A stretch of DNA of 64,000 nucleotides from Arthrobacter gengyunqii (GCF_023022985.1 NZ_CP095461.1:248001-312000), one strand, 5' to 3'. Counted from the stretch's first letter, positions 54,546 to 63,921 are shown. A program made the numbers and translations. The notes: generated from the letters alone by a model not told the origin.

Positions 54546-54642
54546 GAGTCCATCTTCCACCCAAGCGAGCATCGGTGCCACTGGGGTTGGCCCCGCGCGC
54601 CGGGCGGGCCAGGGCGGGAAAACCGGTTCGCCGGCGGCAGCG

Positions 54643-55161
54643 CTAGGCGCGGGCAAACGGCCAGACGGCGGCCCGGCCCGCGGCCATGGAGACTCCGATG
54701 GCTGCGCCCATGAGCAGAGGTACCACCACTGCCTGGACGCTCAGGCCGATGATGACCCAGCCGAGCAGCGCCGGCACGACGAAGAAGGCCAGGACATGGA
54801 GGCCCTGGCTGAGGACGCCGCGCAGCGACCAGCCCAAGATCAGGGCGACCGGCAGGGCGGTGAACAGGCCGAGCCCGGCGGCATAGAAAGCGGCGACAAT
54901 GACAGTCCAGACATAGCCCCAGAAATCGCGGGACGTTCCCCATCCCACCACTGTGGTGGCGATTACCGCCAGGACAAGGCAGCCCACGACATACCCCAGT
55001 GCTACGGCCAGCGGGCCGGGTGCAGCGTACGGATGCCGCGGCGGAGTATCGGTAGGCGGAGTATCGGCAGGCAAAGTATCGGCAGACGCAGTTTCGCCGG
55101 CCAAGACGTCGGCGGGTATCAATGCGGGCGGAAGCGCGTCGTCGTCGCCTTTGTCAGTCAT
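54643..55161 (-). CDS. Uncharacterised membrane protein with repetitive N-terminus
   Basis: A 172-residue protein. The first 50 residues are polar and Pro/Asp/Thr-rich, with repeats such as LPADTPPTDTPP, encoded by near-identical 15-base units around 55040-55090. About four membrane spans follow. It overlaps the TetR gene by 8 bases, so it is probably controlled with it. No function can be assigned. Confidence 0.65.
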   Translation of the reverse strand: MTDKGDDDALPPALIPADVLAGETASADTLPADTPPTDTPPRHPYAAPGPLAVALGYVVGCLVLAVIATTVVGWGTSRDFWGYVWTVIVAAFYAAGLGLFTALPVALILGWSLRGVLSQGLHVLAFFVVPALLGWVIIGLSVQAVVVPLLMGAAIGVSMAAGRAAVWPFARA

Positions 55162-55834
55162 CGCGTCGGGCTCCCTGGAAGAGGTGGACTACGTCCTCCA
55201 CGATATTGCGAACCACGGGCAGGCGGGAGAGGATGACCAGCTTCGCGGCCAGCGGAGCGACGTTCTCCACCAGCCGGCGCGAGCGGCGCTGCCCCGGCGA
55301 GCGATCATAAATCCAAAACAGCGTCACCCCCATGTGCACCAGCCACAGGAGCTCGGGCAGATCATCCCGGATGGCCAGCGGCGGCTGCGGCCGGGACACG
55401 GTGACGGCCTGCCGGAACAGGGCGATCGATTTGGCGCGGCCCACGCCCGTGTCCGCCGCACCGTTGCGGCTGCCGCGCGGTGAGGCCGACGACGGCGGCA
55501 TGGCAGTGTGCAGAAAATGGGCACCGAAATCGTGGTAGGGACCCATGACATCCAAATTTGCCAGCAGGACGGCGCGCAAATGCTCACCCAGATTATGTCC
55601 GTCGCGCAGCAGGGGCAGGGATCGGCTGCGGTGTTCATCCTGGAGAAACCGGTACAGCTCAGCCACGAGCTCGTCCTTGGACCGGAAGTAGTAGTAGGCG
55701 TTGCCCACTGAAACCCCGGCGGTTTCGGCAATGCAGCGCATGGTGGTGTTGGCATAACCCTGGCTGCGGAAAAGGGCGAGGGCGGAATCGATCAGCAGCC
55801 GTCGGGTCTGTTCACTCTTGGCCGTCGCGGCCAT
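55154..55834 (-). CDS. TetR-family transcriptional regulator
   Basis: A 226-residue repressor with an N-terminal helix-turn-helix: LIDSALALFRSQGYANTTMR and AGVSVGNAYYYFRSKDELVA. The ligand domain is unrelated to well-known members. AAGGAG precedes the ATG. A perfect palindrome lies 97 bases upstream, which suggests autoregulation; the overlapping membrane-protein gene may be the co-regulated target. Confidence 0.88.
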   Translation of the reverse strand: MAATAKSEQTRRLLIDSALALFRSQGYANTTMRCIAETAGVSVGNAYYYFRSKDELVAELYRFLQDEHRSRSLPLLRDGHNLGEHLRAVLLANLDVMGPYHDFGAHFLHTAMPPSSASPRGSRNGAADTGVGRAKSIALFRQAVTVSRPQPPLAIRDDLPELLWLVHMGVTLFWIYDRSPGQRRSRRLVENVAPLAAKLVILSRLPVVRNIVEDVVHLFQGARRDD

Positions 55835-55930
55835 CAGCGCTCCTTGGTTCAGTTGCAGGCGCTGGTTCAGGGATAGGCGCGGTCCGCTTATATGCGCTCA
55901 GCGTCCCGGCGCGCCTGTCAGTACATCACA

Positions 55931-55950
55931 TTTTTGAACGTGTTCAAAAA
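55931..55950. promoter_or_regulatory. Perfect palindrome, likely TetR operator
   Basis: TTTTTGAAC-GT-GTTCAAAAA, arms of nine bases, in an otherwise GC-rich genome. It lies between the TetR gene and the divergent transporter gene, a position from which either could be controlled. Confidence 0.65.
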
Positions 55951-56082
55951 AGAGGGTGGCAGTGTTGCAGGGCAGAACATGGCAGAATTGACGGCGGCCC
56001 GTTCTCGGGCCGCCCGGTGCAGCGGGCACAGTGCTAATACAGCCGGCGAAAGCCAGGCAAACCACTAGGAAACGGAAGACCC

Positions 56083-56823
56083 ATGCACACCCAGACCGGC
56101 GCCGATACGGCGCCCGCTCCGGCATTCGCCGCCCGCGGCAGCTCCCATTACGACATCATCCTGACGCTCATGTGCGTGGTGATCGTCATTTCCAATATCG
56201 GCGCCACCAAGGGCGTGGTCCTGGGGCCGGTATTCGGCGACTTCAGCATCGTGACCGACGGAGGATTCTTCCTCTTCCCGCTGGCCTACATCCTCGGCGA
56301 CGTCATCAGTGAGGTCTACGGCTTCAAGGCGGCACGGCGGGCCATCTTCACGGGCTTTGCGGTTGCGGCGCTGGCGGCAGTCAGTTTTGCCGTGATCATT
56401 GCGCTGCCCGGATTCGACGACGACTACGGCCAGGCGAAGCAGGCAGCCCTGGAACTGGCGCTGGGACCCGTGTGGCAGATCGTGCTGGCCAGCCTGCTCG
56501 GCTTCCTGGCCGGACAGACCCTGAACTCCTGGGTCCTGGTGCGGATGAAGGAGAAGTTCCGGGAACGGGCACTCATTGGGCGGTTGATGGCCTCCACCGG
56601 TGTGGGCGAGTTCGCCGATACCCTGATCTTCTGCGCCATTGCGGCGCCCGTCATCGGCATCACCGATGCCAGCGGCTTCATCAATTACGTGATCTTCGGG
56701 TTTGTGTACAAGACGCTGGTTGAGTTCCTGTTTGTCCCGGTAACGGCCGTGGTCATCAAGGCCATCAAGAAGCGTGAACCGAGTTACGGTGCTGCAGTGC
56801 CTGCCGGTACGCCGGAAGGCTGA
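56083..56823 (+). CDS. Queuosine precursor transporter (YhhQ family)
   Basis: A 246-residue membrane protein with about six spans. Family pattern: VVIVISNIGATKGVVLGP, FPLAYILGDVISEVYGFKAA, GQTLNSWVLVRMKEKF and FADTLIFCAIAAPVIG. YhhQ proteins import preQ0/preQ1 or queuine. The adjacent, convergent tRNA-guanine transglycosylase gene supports this role. GGAAG precedes the ATG. I looked for a preQ1 riboswitch in the leader but saw none. Confidence 0.92.
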   Translation: MHTQTGADTAPAPAFAARGSSHYDIILTLMCVVIVISNIGATKGVVLGPVFGDFSIVTDGGFFLFPLAYILGDVISEVYGFKAARRAIFTGFAVAALAAVSFAVIIALPGFDDDYGQAKQAALELALGPVWQIVLASLLGFLAGQTLNSWVLVRMKEKFRERALIGRLMASTGVGEFADTLIFCAIAAPVIGITDASGFINYVIFGFVYKTLVEFLFVPVTAVVIKAIKKREPSYGAAVPAGTPEG

Positions 56824-56831
56824 GCTTCCGG

Positions 56832-58106
56832 CTAGACCTTCGCGCTGTAGTACTTCCCCAGCGTCTCCGCCTTGAAGTCGAAGAACGAACCGTCTTCGAT
56901 GGCCAGCCGCGCATCGTCCACGAGTTTCACGGTGAAGCGTTCATTGTGGATCGACACCAGGGTGGAGGCCACCATTTCCTTGGCCCGGAACAGGTGGTGG
57001 ATGTAGGCCTTGGTGTAGTGCGCGCAGGCGTAGCAGTCGCAGCCTTCCACCAGGGGAGTGAAGTCCTTTTTGAAGCGGGCGTTGGAGAGGTTCAGCCGGC
57101 CGTGCGGCGTGTAGAACGCTGAAGTGCGGGCCACGCGGGTGGGGGAGACGCAGTCGAAGGTGTCGGCACCGTTCTCGATTGCGGTGAAGATGTCGTCCGG
57201 TTCGGAGATCCCCAGCAGGTGGCGAGGCTTGTCTTCGGGCAGCTCTTCGGTGCACCAGCGCACGATGGTTCCAAGGTTTTCCTTCTCCAGTGCCCCGCCG
57301 ATGCCGAAGCCGTCGAAGTCCATGGCGCCCAAGTCACGGGAAGCCTTCCGGCGCAGGTCCTCGTACTGGGCGCCCTGCAGTACGCCGAACAGCGCCTGGT
57401 ACGGCTTACCGACCCGCTCTTCGGTGAGCCGGCGGTGTTCGGCAATGCAGCGCAGCGCCCACAGCCGGGTGCGCTCCAGGGACATTTCCTGATACTCGCG
57501 GGAGTTCATCAGCGTGGTCAGCTCATCGAACGCAAACATGATGTCGGCGCCGATCTGGTGCTGGACCTGCATGGAGACTTCGGGCGTGAACCGGTGCTTG
57601 TCGCCGTTGAGGTGGGACTTGAACCAGACGCCGTCGTCGTCAATGTGCGCGAGGCGTTCCTTGCCCGGCGCGACGGCGTCATCCGCGCCGGTGGCGTGGG
57701 TGGTGCCGTCCGCATTCATGTTGATGACCTTCTTGAAGCCGGCGCCAAGGCTCATCACCTGGAAACCGCCCGAATCGGTGAAAGTGGGACCGGACCAGTT
57801 CATGAACTTGCCCAGGCCGCCCGCGGCGTCGAGTACGTCCGGGCCGGGCTGCAAGTACAAATGGTAGGCGTTGGCCAGCAGTGCCTGCGCGCCAAGGTCC
57901 GCCATGGATTCCGGAAGGACCGCCTTGACCGTGGCCTTGGTGCCTACGGCAATGAAGGCCGGCGTGGCAATTTCGCCGTGCGGCGTGGTGATCGTTCCGG
58001 TGCGGCCCTGGAACTCACCGCCGTTGGCCTGCGTCTGCTCAGCGGTGGGGGCAGTGGTTTCGCGCAGGCGCTTACCGAGGGCGAAGGAAAATGTTGAGGA
58101 AGGCAC
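56832..58106 (-). CDS. tgt: tRNA-guanine transglycosylase
   Basis: A 424-residue enzyme exchanging guanine 34 of GU(N) tRNAs for a 7-deazaguanine. The pocket has FTDSGGFQVMSLG with the base-recognising Asp, and the nucleophile Asp is in TFDCVSPTRVAR. Zinc ligands lie in CDCYACAHYTKAYIHHLF. I place the start at GTG 58106; the GGAGG just in front is too close, so the true start is not certain. No queuosine synthesis genes are near, so the cell may salvage queuine or preQ1. Confidence 0.94.
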   Translation of the reverse strand: MPSSTFSFALGKRLRETTAPTAEQTQANGGEFQGRTGTITTPHGEIATPAFIAVGTKATVKAVLPESMADLGAQALLANAYHLYLQPGPDVLDAAGGLGKFMNWSGPTFTDSGGFQVMSLGAGFKKVINMNADGTTHATGADDAVAPGKERLAHIDDDGVWFKSHLNGDKHRFTPEVSMQVQHQIGADIMFAFDELTTLMNSREYQEMSLERTRLWALRCIAEHRRLTEERVGKPYQALFGVLQGAQYEDLRRKASRDLGAMDFDGFGIGGALEKENLGTIVRWCTEELPEDKPRHLLGISEPDDIFTAIENGADTFDCVSPTRVARTSAFYTPHGRLNLSNARFKKDFTPLVEGCDCYACAHYTKAYIHHLFRAKEMVASTLVSIHNERFTVKLVDDARLAIEDGSFFDFKAETLGKYYSAKV

Positions 58107-58281
58107 CCCTCCATTTTGCCTTACCCGCCGGTTCCGGCAGTTCCGGGAGCCTGTGCTGCTCCGGCTGGGATGCACGCCACATATTTCCGGGCGCGGCAAA
58201 AGGCGGGCGTACGGTTGAAAGAGCGGACTCGACCGCACCCCAAACAACTGCAGAAAATGTACCTGAAAGGCCGCTGCCCTC

Positions 58282-59355
58282 TTGAACCTGCTGCGCGATA
58301 TGTTCCGGATCGCACCCGCCCACAATGATCATCAGGTGGCGGTGCGCTGCGGCCTGGGGGTGGGGATTCCCCTGCTGCTGCTCTTGGCTTTCGGCCGGAT
58401 TGATTTGGCGATCTTTGCCTCGTTTGGTGCCTTTACCGGCATCTACGGCAGGAATGAGCCGCACCGTCAGCGTTTTGGGCATCAGCTGCGGGCCGGTGCC
58501 CTGATGTTGGCTGTCATCACCGCCGGAGCGCTGACCTCCCGGCTGGAGCCGGACGCGTGGGGAATTGTCCTGGGCACCACCGCAGTGGCGGGACTGGGAA
58601 CGCTGGGCACAGGGTTCTGGCGGCTTCGTCCCACTGGTTCGCTGTTCCACATTTTTGCCTACGCTGCCATCTCCTCGGTCCCGAACCAGCCGCCGCTGTG
58701 GCAGGCCTTGCTGGTGGCCGTGGGCACCGTCTGCTTTTCCCTGCTGCTTGGCCTGTCCGGGCGGCTCCATCCTGCGCACCGCACCCCTTGGGTGAAGCCT
58801 GAAAGGCCCCGGTTTACTGCCGCCCAGCGCAGAACCGTGTGGATCGACGCCGGCCTGTACGCGGTGGCCGCCGCGGTTGCCGGGTCCATCGCCACCCTGA
58901 TGGGCATTGGCCATAATTACTGGGCGATGGTTGCAGCCACGGTTCCCCTGGTGGGGGTGGGCGTGCGCCACCGCCTGTACCGCGGCCTGCACCGCATCCT
59001 GGGAACCTTCGCCGGTTTGGTGCTGACTGCATTGATCCTGCTGCCCGGGCTGGACCCGTGGCAGATGGTGCTGGTGATTGCGGTGCTGCAGTTCGGCGCC
59101 GAGATGCTGGTAATCCGCCAATACGCCCTGGCCCAAGTGGTCATTACGCCGCTGGCGCTGGTCAGCACCGAACTGGCGCACCCGAGCAATTCTGCGCTGC
59201 TCATCAAGGATCGGGCCGTGGAGACGGTCATCGGTGCGGCAGTGGGCATGGCCATGGTCCTGATCATCCATCTGCGCAGCCGGCGCATCCGAAGCCGCGT
59301 CGGTCCGGGCACGGGTTCAGGACAGCTGCCGGCTCCGGCAGCCCCGCGTCCCTAG
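58282..59355 (+). CDS. FUSC-family membrane protein
   Basis: A 357-residue protein with about eight to ten spans in two similar halves. AIFASFGAFTGIYGRNEPHR in the first half and MGIGHNYWAMVAATVPLVG then RGLHRILGTFAGLV in the second half are FUSC/aromatic-acid-exporter-like patterns. The function is probably efflux, but the substrate is unknown. TTG 58282 is used as start after AAAGG at an 11-base distance. It is divergent from tgt. Confidence 0.82.
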   Translation: MNLLRDMFRIAPAHNDHQVAVRCGLGVGIPLLLLLAFGRIDLAIFASFGAFTGIYGRNEPHRQRFGHQLRAGALMLAVITAGALTSRLEPDAWGIVLGTTAVAGLGTLGTGFWRLRPTGSLFHIFAYAAISSVPNQPPLWQALLVAVGTVCFSLLLGLSGRLHPAHRTPWVKPERPRFTAAQRRTVWIDAGLYAVAAAVAGSIATLMGIGHNYWAMVAATVPLVGVGVRHRLYRGLHRILGTFAGLVLTALILLPGLDPWQMVLVIAVLQFGAEMLVIRQYALAQVVITPLALVSTELAHPSNSALLIKDRAVETVIGAAVGMAMVLIIHLRSRRIRSRVGPGTGSGQLPAPAAPRP

Positions 59356-59410
59356 CGGTCGGTTCCTGCCGGTCGGCCACCTATTGGTCGCAGCCTGGAG
59401 GTCGAGCCCC

Positions 59411-60283
59411 CTACAAATCGAGGTTCAGGCCGCGTACGGCAATCAGCTCATTGCGGATGCGACGGTCCAGTTCATGCTCCGAAAGTGTCTGCGACCCGCC
59501 GTGCGCGCGCAGGTACAGCAGGGCATCCAGCCTCAGGACACGCCAGTCGCGTTCGCTGTGTTCGTCGCCGGCCTCGGCCGCACGGTGGATCTCCCGGTCG
59601 TACAGGTTGGGTTCATTCAGCTGGCGCTGCAGCAGCTCCGCGGCCAGCTTTGCCTTCAGCGGATCGCTTTCGGCGGCATCTCCGGCGCGGACGGCCTGCG
59701 CATAGGCGGCGGAGGTTTCGTCGTCGCCCGCTTCATGGGTGATGTGCGCGGCCAGCGAGAGGGCGCCCTGGATCCAGTTCCACCGGCCGAAGTTGCCGTC
59801 AAACGGCAGCCCCGTGATGATGTTGCAGACCAGCAGGGCATTGTCTGAGTCGTCGAGGTCCACGTACAGCGTGTGGGCCAGGTCCCGGACGTCCTGCAGG
59901 TTGCTGCCGGACTTTACGTTCAGTCCGCGGCTCAGCCTCGCGGCCACTTCCTGGACCCGGTCATCGTCCGGGTGTGCAGCGGCTGCCGCGGCAATGACGG
60001 CGGCGTAGTTCTCTTCCTCCGCCGGCGCCACCCGCACCGCGTCCGCCGGGGAGCCGGACGGCGCGGGAGCCTGGACACGCACTGACGATCCGTAAGCGAG
60101 GCGCAGGGTCATGCCGTCTTCAAGGACAAGGAGAACCAGGGCCGGCACGCCAAAGTCATCATTCTCCACCGAGCTGTCCTTCACCGGAGCCAGCGAGGTG
60201 CTCTCATGGACCGGAATCTGCCCGGGCTCAAGAAGCTCGGCATTGACCCGGAATGTATAAGATTCCGGTTGGCTCTCAGGCAT
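59411..60283 (-). CDS. Uncharacterised cytosolic protein
   Basis: A 290-residue acidic protein without signal or membrane segments. The N-terminal 85 residues are beta-rich; the rest is helical with several TPR-like Ala-rich helices (AAVIAAAAAAHPDDDRVQEV and later SLAAHITHEAGDDETSAAYA). I do not recognise a function. The regular helix spacing suggests a scaffold-like repeat fold. AAGGAAC precedes the ATG at 60283. Confidence 0.65.
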   Translation of the reverse strand: MPESQPESYTFRVNAELLEPGQIPVHESTSLAPVKDSSVENDDFGVPALVLLVLEDGMTLRLAYGSSVRVQAPAPSGSPADAVRVAPAEEENYAAVIAAAAAAHPDDDRVQEVAARLSRGLNVKSGSNLQDVRDLAHTLYVDLDDSDNALLVCNIITGLPFDGNFGRWNWIQGALSLAAHITHEAGDDETSAAYAQAVRAGDAAESDPLKAKLAAELLQRQLNEPNLYDREIHRAAEAGDEHSERDWRVLRLDALLYLRAHGGSQTLSEHELDRRIRNELIAVRGLNLDL

Positions 60284-60343
60284 GGCAGGTTCCTTCTCTT
60301 CGGGCAGTCGGCCCCCAGTATATAAAGATGCGGTAACGGGTGC

Positions 60344-60883
60344 TCAGCGGCCCCAGCTGGCCGAGGCCAGTGCCTGCCGCAGCAGGTCGCCGCGTCCGCC
60401 CGCAAACTCAGCGTAGATGTCGGGGCTTAGTGCTTCATCGGGCGTCAGCCAGGACAACTCCAGGGCATCCTGCCGGGGATCGCATTCGCCGGTGACGGGA
60501 ATCAGGTAGGCCAGCGCGACGGCGTGCTGGCGTTCATCCGTCAACCCGGACTGGGACGGCGACGGGAAATACTCGGCGACGGCAAACGGAACCAGGGCCG
60601 GCGGCAGCTGGGGGAAGGCCATCGGGCCGAGATCCTTCTCCAGATGGCGCAGCAGCGCGGCACGGATGGTTTCGCGGTACATCACGCGTCCGGAGACAAA
60701 CGTGCGGACCATCTTGCCTTCGGCCGTGGCCTGCAGCAGCAGCCCCACCTCCGTGACGTAGCCCAGGGGGTCGCAGCGGACCGGAACGGCTTCGACGTAG
60801 ACCATGGGGAGCCGTTGCCTCGCCTCGCGGAGCTCATCTTCTGAAAGCCAGCCGGGATAGGGGTCAGGGGTACGAACACTCAT
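60344..60883 (-). CDS. Nudix-like family protein (DUF4916 type)
   Basis: A 179-residue protein of an actinobacterial Nudix-fold family. WLSEDELREARQRLPMVYVE and VRTFVSGRVMYRETIRAALL fit the family. The helix that normally carries the GX5EX7REUXEEXGU metal motif reads RETIRAALLRHLEKDLGP and lacks most acidic residues, so phosphohydrolase activity is doubtful. The substrate is unknown. It is followed on the same strand by the uncharacterised gene after 60 bases. Confidence 0.75.
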   Translation of the reverse strand: MSVRTPDPYPGWLSEDELREARQRLPMVYVEAVPVRCDPLGYVTEVGLLLQATAEGKMVRTFVSGRVMYRETIRAALLRHLEKDLGPMAFPQLPPALVPFAVAEYFPSPSQSGLTDERQHAVALAYLIPVTGECDPRQDALELSWLTPDEALSPDIYAEFAGGRGDLLRQALASASWGR

Positions 60884-60997
60884 AGCAGTGTTCTACCGCA
60901 AACCGGGGAGTGCGCTGAACCGACGCGCGGCGCTTTGGCCCTCGGCTGAACTGCCGGAGGCCTTCTGCCCGGTGTGGCCCCGGTTTACTCTCGGAGG

Positions 60998-61630
60998 ATG
61001 AGCAGCAACAATCCGAAGCCGCCACGGCCAAAATCGCAGCCCAAGGCACCGCTGCCGGAGTTGTTGCTCCCGCACGCAGAAGCGTGGCGGATGTGGCTGG
61101 ATGCCCACCACTCGCAGTCCCCGGGGGTGCAGTTGATTCTGGGGCGAAAGGGCGGAACCGTCACGAACCTGTCCTACGCCGGAGCGCTGCAGGAGGCGCT
61201 GTGTTTTGGCTGGATCGACGGCCAGGCCAACAAACGGGACGCGGAAAGCTACTTCCAGCGGTTCACTCCGCGGGGCAAACGCAGCATCTGGAGCCTGCGC
61301 AACGTGGGATACGTGGAACAGTTGGAAGCGGACGGAAAGATGCAGCCGGCCGGACGCACCGCCGTCGAGCAGGCAAAAGCCGACGGCCGCTGGGACGCAG
61401 CCTATGCCGGGCCCGCAACCGCCGTAATGCCCGAGGACCTGCTGGCTGCCATCGCCGAGGTTCCCGAGGCACAGGCGACGTATGACATTTTGAACTCCCA
61501 GAACCGGTATGCGCTGTTCTTTCGGCTCAGCACGCTGAAGACTGCGGCGGCGAGGGAACGCCGGATAGAAACCGTCGTCCAAATGCTGGCAGAGGGCGAA
61601 ACGCCCTATCCGCAGCGCCGAGTGCGCTGA
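60998..61630 (+). CDS. YdeI/OmpD-associated family protein
   Basis: A 210-residue protein with the YdeI signature ALCFGWIDGQANKRDAESYF and RFTPRGKRSIWSLRNVGYVE. The family is linked to resistance to cationic peptides, but the mechanism is unproven. The ATG at 60998 immediately follows GGAGG, with no proper spacing; GTG 60974 is an in-frame alternative, and the real start could be either. Ala-rich helix and Arg-rich tail at the C-terminus. Confidence 0.82.
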   Translation: MSSNNPKPPRPKSQPKAPLPELLLPHAEAWRMWLDAHHSQSPGVQLILGRKGGTVTNLSYAGALQEALCFGWIDGQANKRDAESYFQRFTPRGKRSIWSLRNVGYVEQLEADGKMQPAGRTAVEQAKADGRWDAAYAGPATAVMPEDLLAAIAEVPEAQATYDILNSQNRYALFFRLSTLKTAAARERRIETVVQMLAEGETPYPQRRVR

Positions 61631-61756
61631 TCGGCCCGCCCCCGCCTCTGGTTCCCTTGTCATTGAACTGTGCCCGCGGGACTCTTGAACACAGGAATCA
61701 CCGGGCAAGTCCGCGGCAGGGGAGCCGTGCCGCGGCAGAACTGCAAAGGACCATCA

Positions 61757-62629
61757 ATGTGTCGTCTCTTTGGCATGCACGCCGGCAAAACTCCCGTCAA
61801 AGCCACCTTTTGGCTCCTCACCGCTCCGGACAGCCTGTCGCAGCAGAGCCGGCGGGAAGCTGACGGATTCGGGATAGGCACCTTCGACGGCGAGGGGCGG
61901 CCCGTGGTGGAAAAAGCTCCGATCGCCGCCTATGAAGACCAGGCCTTCGCCGCGGAAGCCCGGGACCTGTCCAGCATCACGTTCCTCGCCCACGTGCGGT
62001 ATGCCAGCACGGGCGGCAACCTGTTGGTGAACACCCACCCCTTCGAACAGGACAACCGCCTGCTCGCCCACAACGGTGTGGTGGAGGATCTGGACCGGCT
62101 CGAGGCGCGGCTGCGGCAACTTGGCGTGATGGAGCTGGTGAAGGGCGATACCGACAGTGAGCGGGTCTTCGCCCTGATCACGGCGGAGGCGCGCAGCAAC
62201 GGGGGCGACGTCGAAGCGGCCATCGTCTCGGCGCTGGCCTGGGTGGCGGAAAACCTGCGGCTGTTCGCAGTGAATATCATTCTGACGACCGGGACCGATG
62301 TCTGGGCTGTCCGGTATCCGGACACACATCCCCTCTACGTACTGGAGCTCGCCGGCTCGGAGCACCACGGCGGGATGCGGACACAGCGGATCAGTGTGCA
62401 CAGTCGGCAAATGGAGGAGGGCCAGCTGCCGGCGGTGCTGCTGGCAACGGAGAAAATGGATGACAACCCTCGCTGGCGGTTGATGGACTCCGGCGAAGTC
62501 CTGCACATTAACGCAGCACTGGAGGTGCACAGCAGCAACCCGCTGCCGCCGGAGCCCCGGTACCGGCTGACGCTCGCTGACCTGGACGACCGGGCGGCGG
62601 CATCGCAGCATCCGCTAAAGGCGGGCTGA
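61757..62629 (+). CDS. Class II glutamine amidotransferase
   Basis: A 290-residue protein with the N-terminal nucleophile Cys exposed after Met removal (MCRLFGMHAGKT). The glutaminase pocket has GFGIGTFDG, LAHVRYASTGG and the NTHPFEQDNRLLAHNGVVED loop. It is a stand-alone YafJ/EgtC-like domain with no synthase partner nearby. ATG 61757 follows AAAGGA. Confidence 0.88.
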   Translation: MCRLFGMHAGKTPVKATFWLLTAPDSLSQQSRREADGFGIGTFDGEGRPVVEKAPIAAYEDQAFAAEARDLSSITFLAHVRYASTGGNLLVNTHPFEQDNRLLAHNGVVEDLDRLEARLRQLGVMELVKGDTDSERVFALITAEARSNGGDVEAAIVSALAWVAENLRLFAVNIILTTGTDVWAVRYPDTHPLYVLELAGSEHHGGMRTQRISVHSRQMEEGQLPAVLLATEKMDDNPRWRLMDSGEVLHINAALEVHSSNPLPPEPRYRLTLADLDDRAAASQHPLKAG

Positions 62630-62698
62630 TCCGGCCCCTGCCCGAGCTGGCACTCACCCAACTCCGCGCTTTACCCAAGCCCGCTCTTCACCCAAGCC

Positions 62699-63832
62699 CT
62701 ATCCGAGCCCGCGCCGGACGCGCGCCGCAGCCTCCAGGAGCATCCACGCAGAGAGCTGGGTGGAGAGGCCGACGCCGGTTCCCGCGGGATAGTGCCTTTC
62801 GGCCGGTTCCAGCGGATGTGGTGAGAAGACGGTCCGCTGTCCCTGCTTGGTCCTTCCCGCCCAGAGCGCTTCAGCGGTGGCATGGACCAATCCTGCCGCC
62901 TGCTCCCGTCGGTCGGCCGGCAGGGTTGGCGACACTGCGGCCAGGGCAAGATAACGGCCGAGAATGCCGGTGAACAGGCCGGCGTCCCCCGTGCCGTGGG
63001 TGCGCAGCGTTGCTGTGCCGTCGTAGGTGAGCTCCCGCTGCACGGAATCGATGAGCTCGGCGGCGCGTGCCAGATTGGCCGGACCGCCCAATTCCAGCAG
63101 TGCGCCCAGAACCGGGCCCTGGTTGTAGGAATAGACAGCGCGTTCCACGACGACCTCTGCGGAGCTGCTCCCGACCGCTTTGATGCCGTCCAGATACAGT
63201 CCCGTCCCGGGGTCCAGCAGATGGGTGTTGAGCCAGTCGACCAGGGCCTGGGCGCGCTCGCGTTCACCACTGCGGGCGAAGTGCAGTGCAGCCGGACCGG
63301 TGGCCGGAGTGTTCTTGAAAGTCCGGCGCCGGTTCCAGTACAACCCGCCGCCAAACTCCAAGGTGTGGGCCGAGCGCAGGGCGTTCGTCAGTGCGGCCAG
63401 CGTCCGGGGATGGGGCCGTGCCGCCGGCCGCCGGGAGCCGCCGTCGTCCGGCCGCCGTCCGGGACGGGAGGGAAGGAGGGCATCGAACCGCGCCACCGCC
63501 AGCGCCAGCCAGGCCATGTCATCGAAATACCAGTTGGTGGCCCGCAGTCCGTTCCGCAGCCGGATGGTGCGAATGAGCAGGTGGGCTTGCCGGGCGGCGT
63601 CGGGAACTCCGCGCAGGGCCGCATCGACGAGCACATCAACGTAGTGGGCCTGCCACCAGTAGTGCCAGGGACCGGGCAGCAGGCGCTGCGGGACGGGGCT
63701 TTCGATGCTGGCCAGCCTCGTGCCCGGAAGTCCGAGCAGCGGCCGGGCGAAAGCGGAAGTGACTGATGCCGCAGCCTCATCGGCGCGGGCCTGGATCTCG
63801 TGCAGTGGTTGCTCGGGCAGCATGCGAACCAC
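62699..63832 (-). CDS. GH76-like glycoside hydrolase
   Basis: A 377-residue (alpha/alpha)6-barrel protein. NWYFDDMAWLALAVAR contains the catalytic Asp-Asp pair of GH76 endo-alpha-1,6-mannanases. WHYWWQAHYVDVLVDAAL and YSYNQGPVLGALLELGG are further family motifs. There is no signal peptide, whereas typical GH76 enzymes are secreted, so it may act on a cytosolic substrate or be exported unconventionally. It ends close to the stop of the amidotransferase gene. Confidence 0.8.
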   Translation of the reverse strand: MVRMLPEQPLHEIQARADEAAASVTSAFARPLLGLPGTRLASIESPVPQRLLPGPWHYWWQAHYVDVLVDAALRGVPDAARQAHLLIRTIRLRNGLRATNWYFDDMAWLALAVARFDALLPSRPGRRPDDGGSRRPAARPHPRTLAALTNALRSAHTLEFGGGLYWNRRRTFKNTPATGPAALHFARSGERERAQALVDWLNTHLLDPGTGLYLDGIKAVGSSSAEVVVERAVYSYNQGPVLGALLELGGPANLARAAELIDSVQRELTYDGTATLRTHGTGDAGLFTGILGRYLALAAVSPTLPADRREQAAGLVHATAEALWAGRTKQGQRTVFSPHPLEPAERHYPAGTGVGLSTQLSAWMLLEAAARVRRGLG

Positions 63833-63905
63833 CCTAGACCCGTCCGCGCCGCCGTCACAGTCAAAGCTGCTGTTGGCGGGCGTGGGACCCCGCCCGAAGA
63901 TGCGA

Positions 63906-63921
63906 TGTGTGCCTGATCACA
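63906..63921. promoter_or_regulatory. CRP/GlxR-like binding site
   Basis: TGTGTGCCTGATCACA matches the cAMP-receptor consensus TGTGA-N6-TCACA except at one position. It lies 56 bases before the last start codon in the window and fits control of that gene by a GlxR/CRP-type regulator. Confidence 0.55.

Noticed and set aside
55951..56082. preQ1 riboswitch in the leader of the queuosine-precursor transporter
   Set aside because: I looked for the conserved stem and A-rich tail of preQ1-I and similar elements and found no match.
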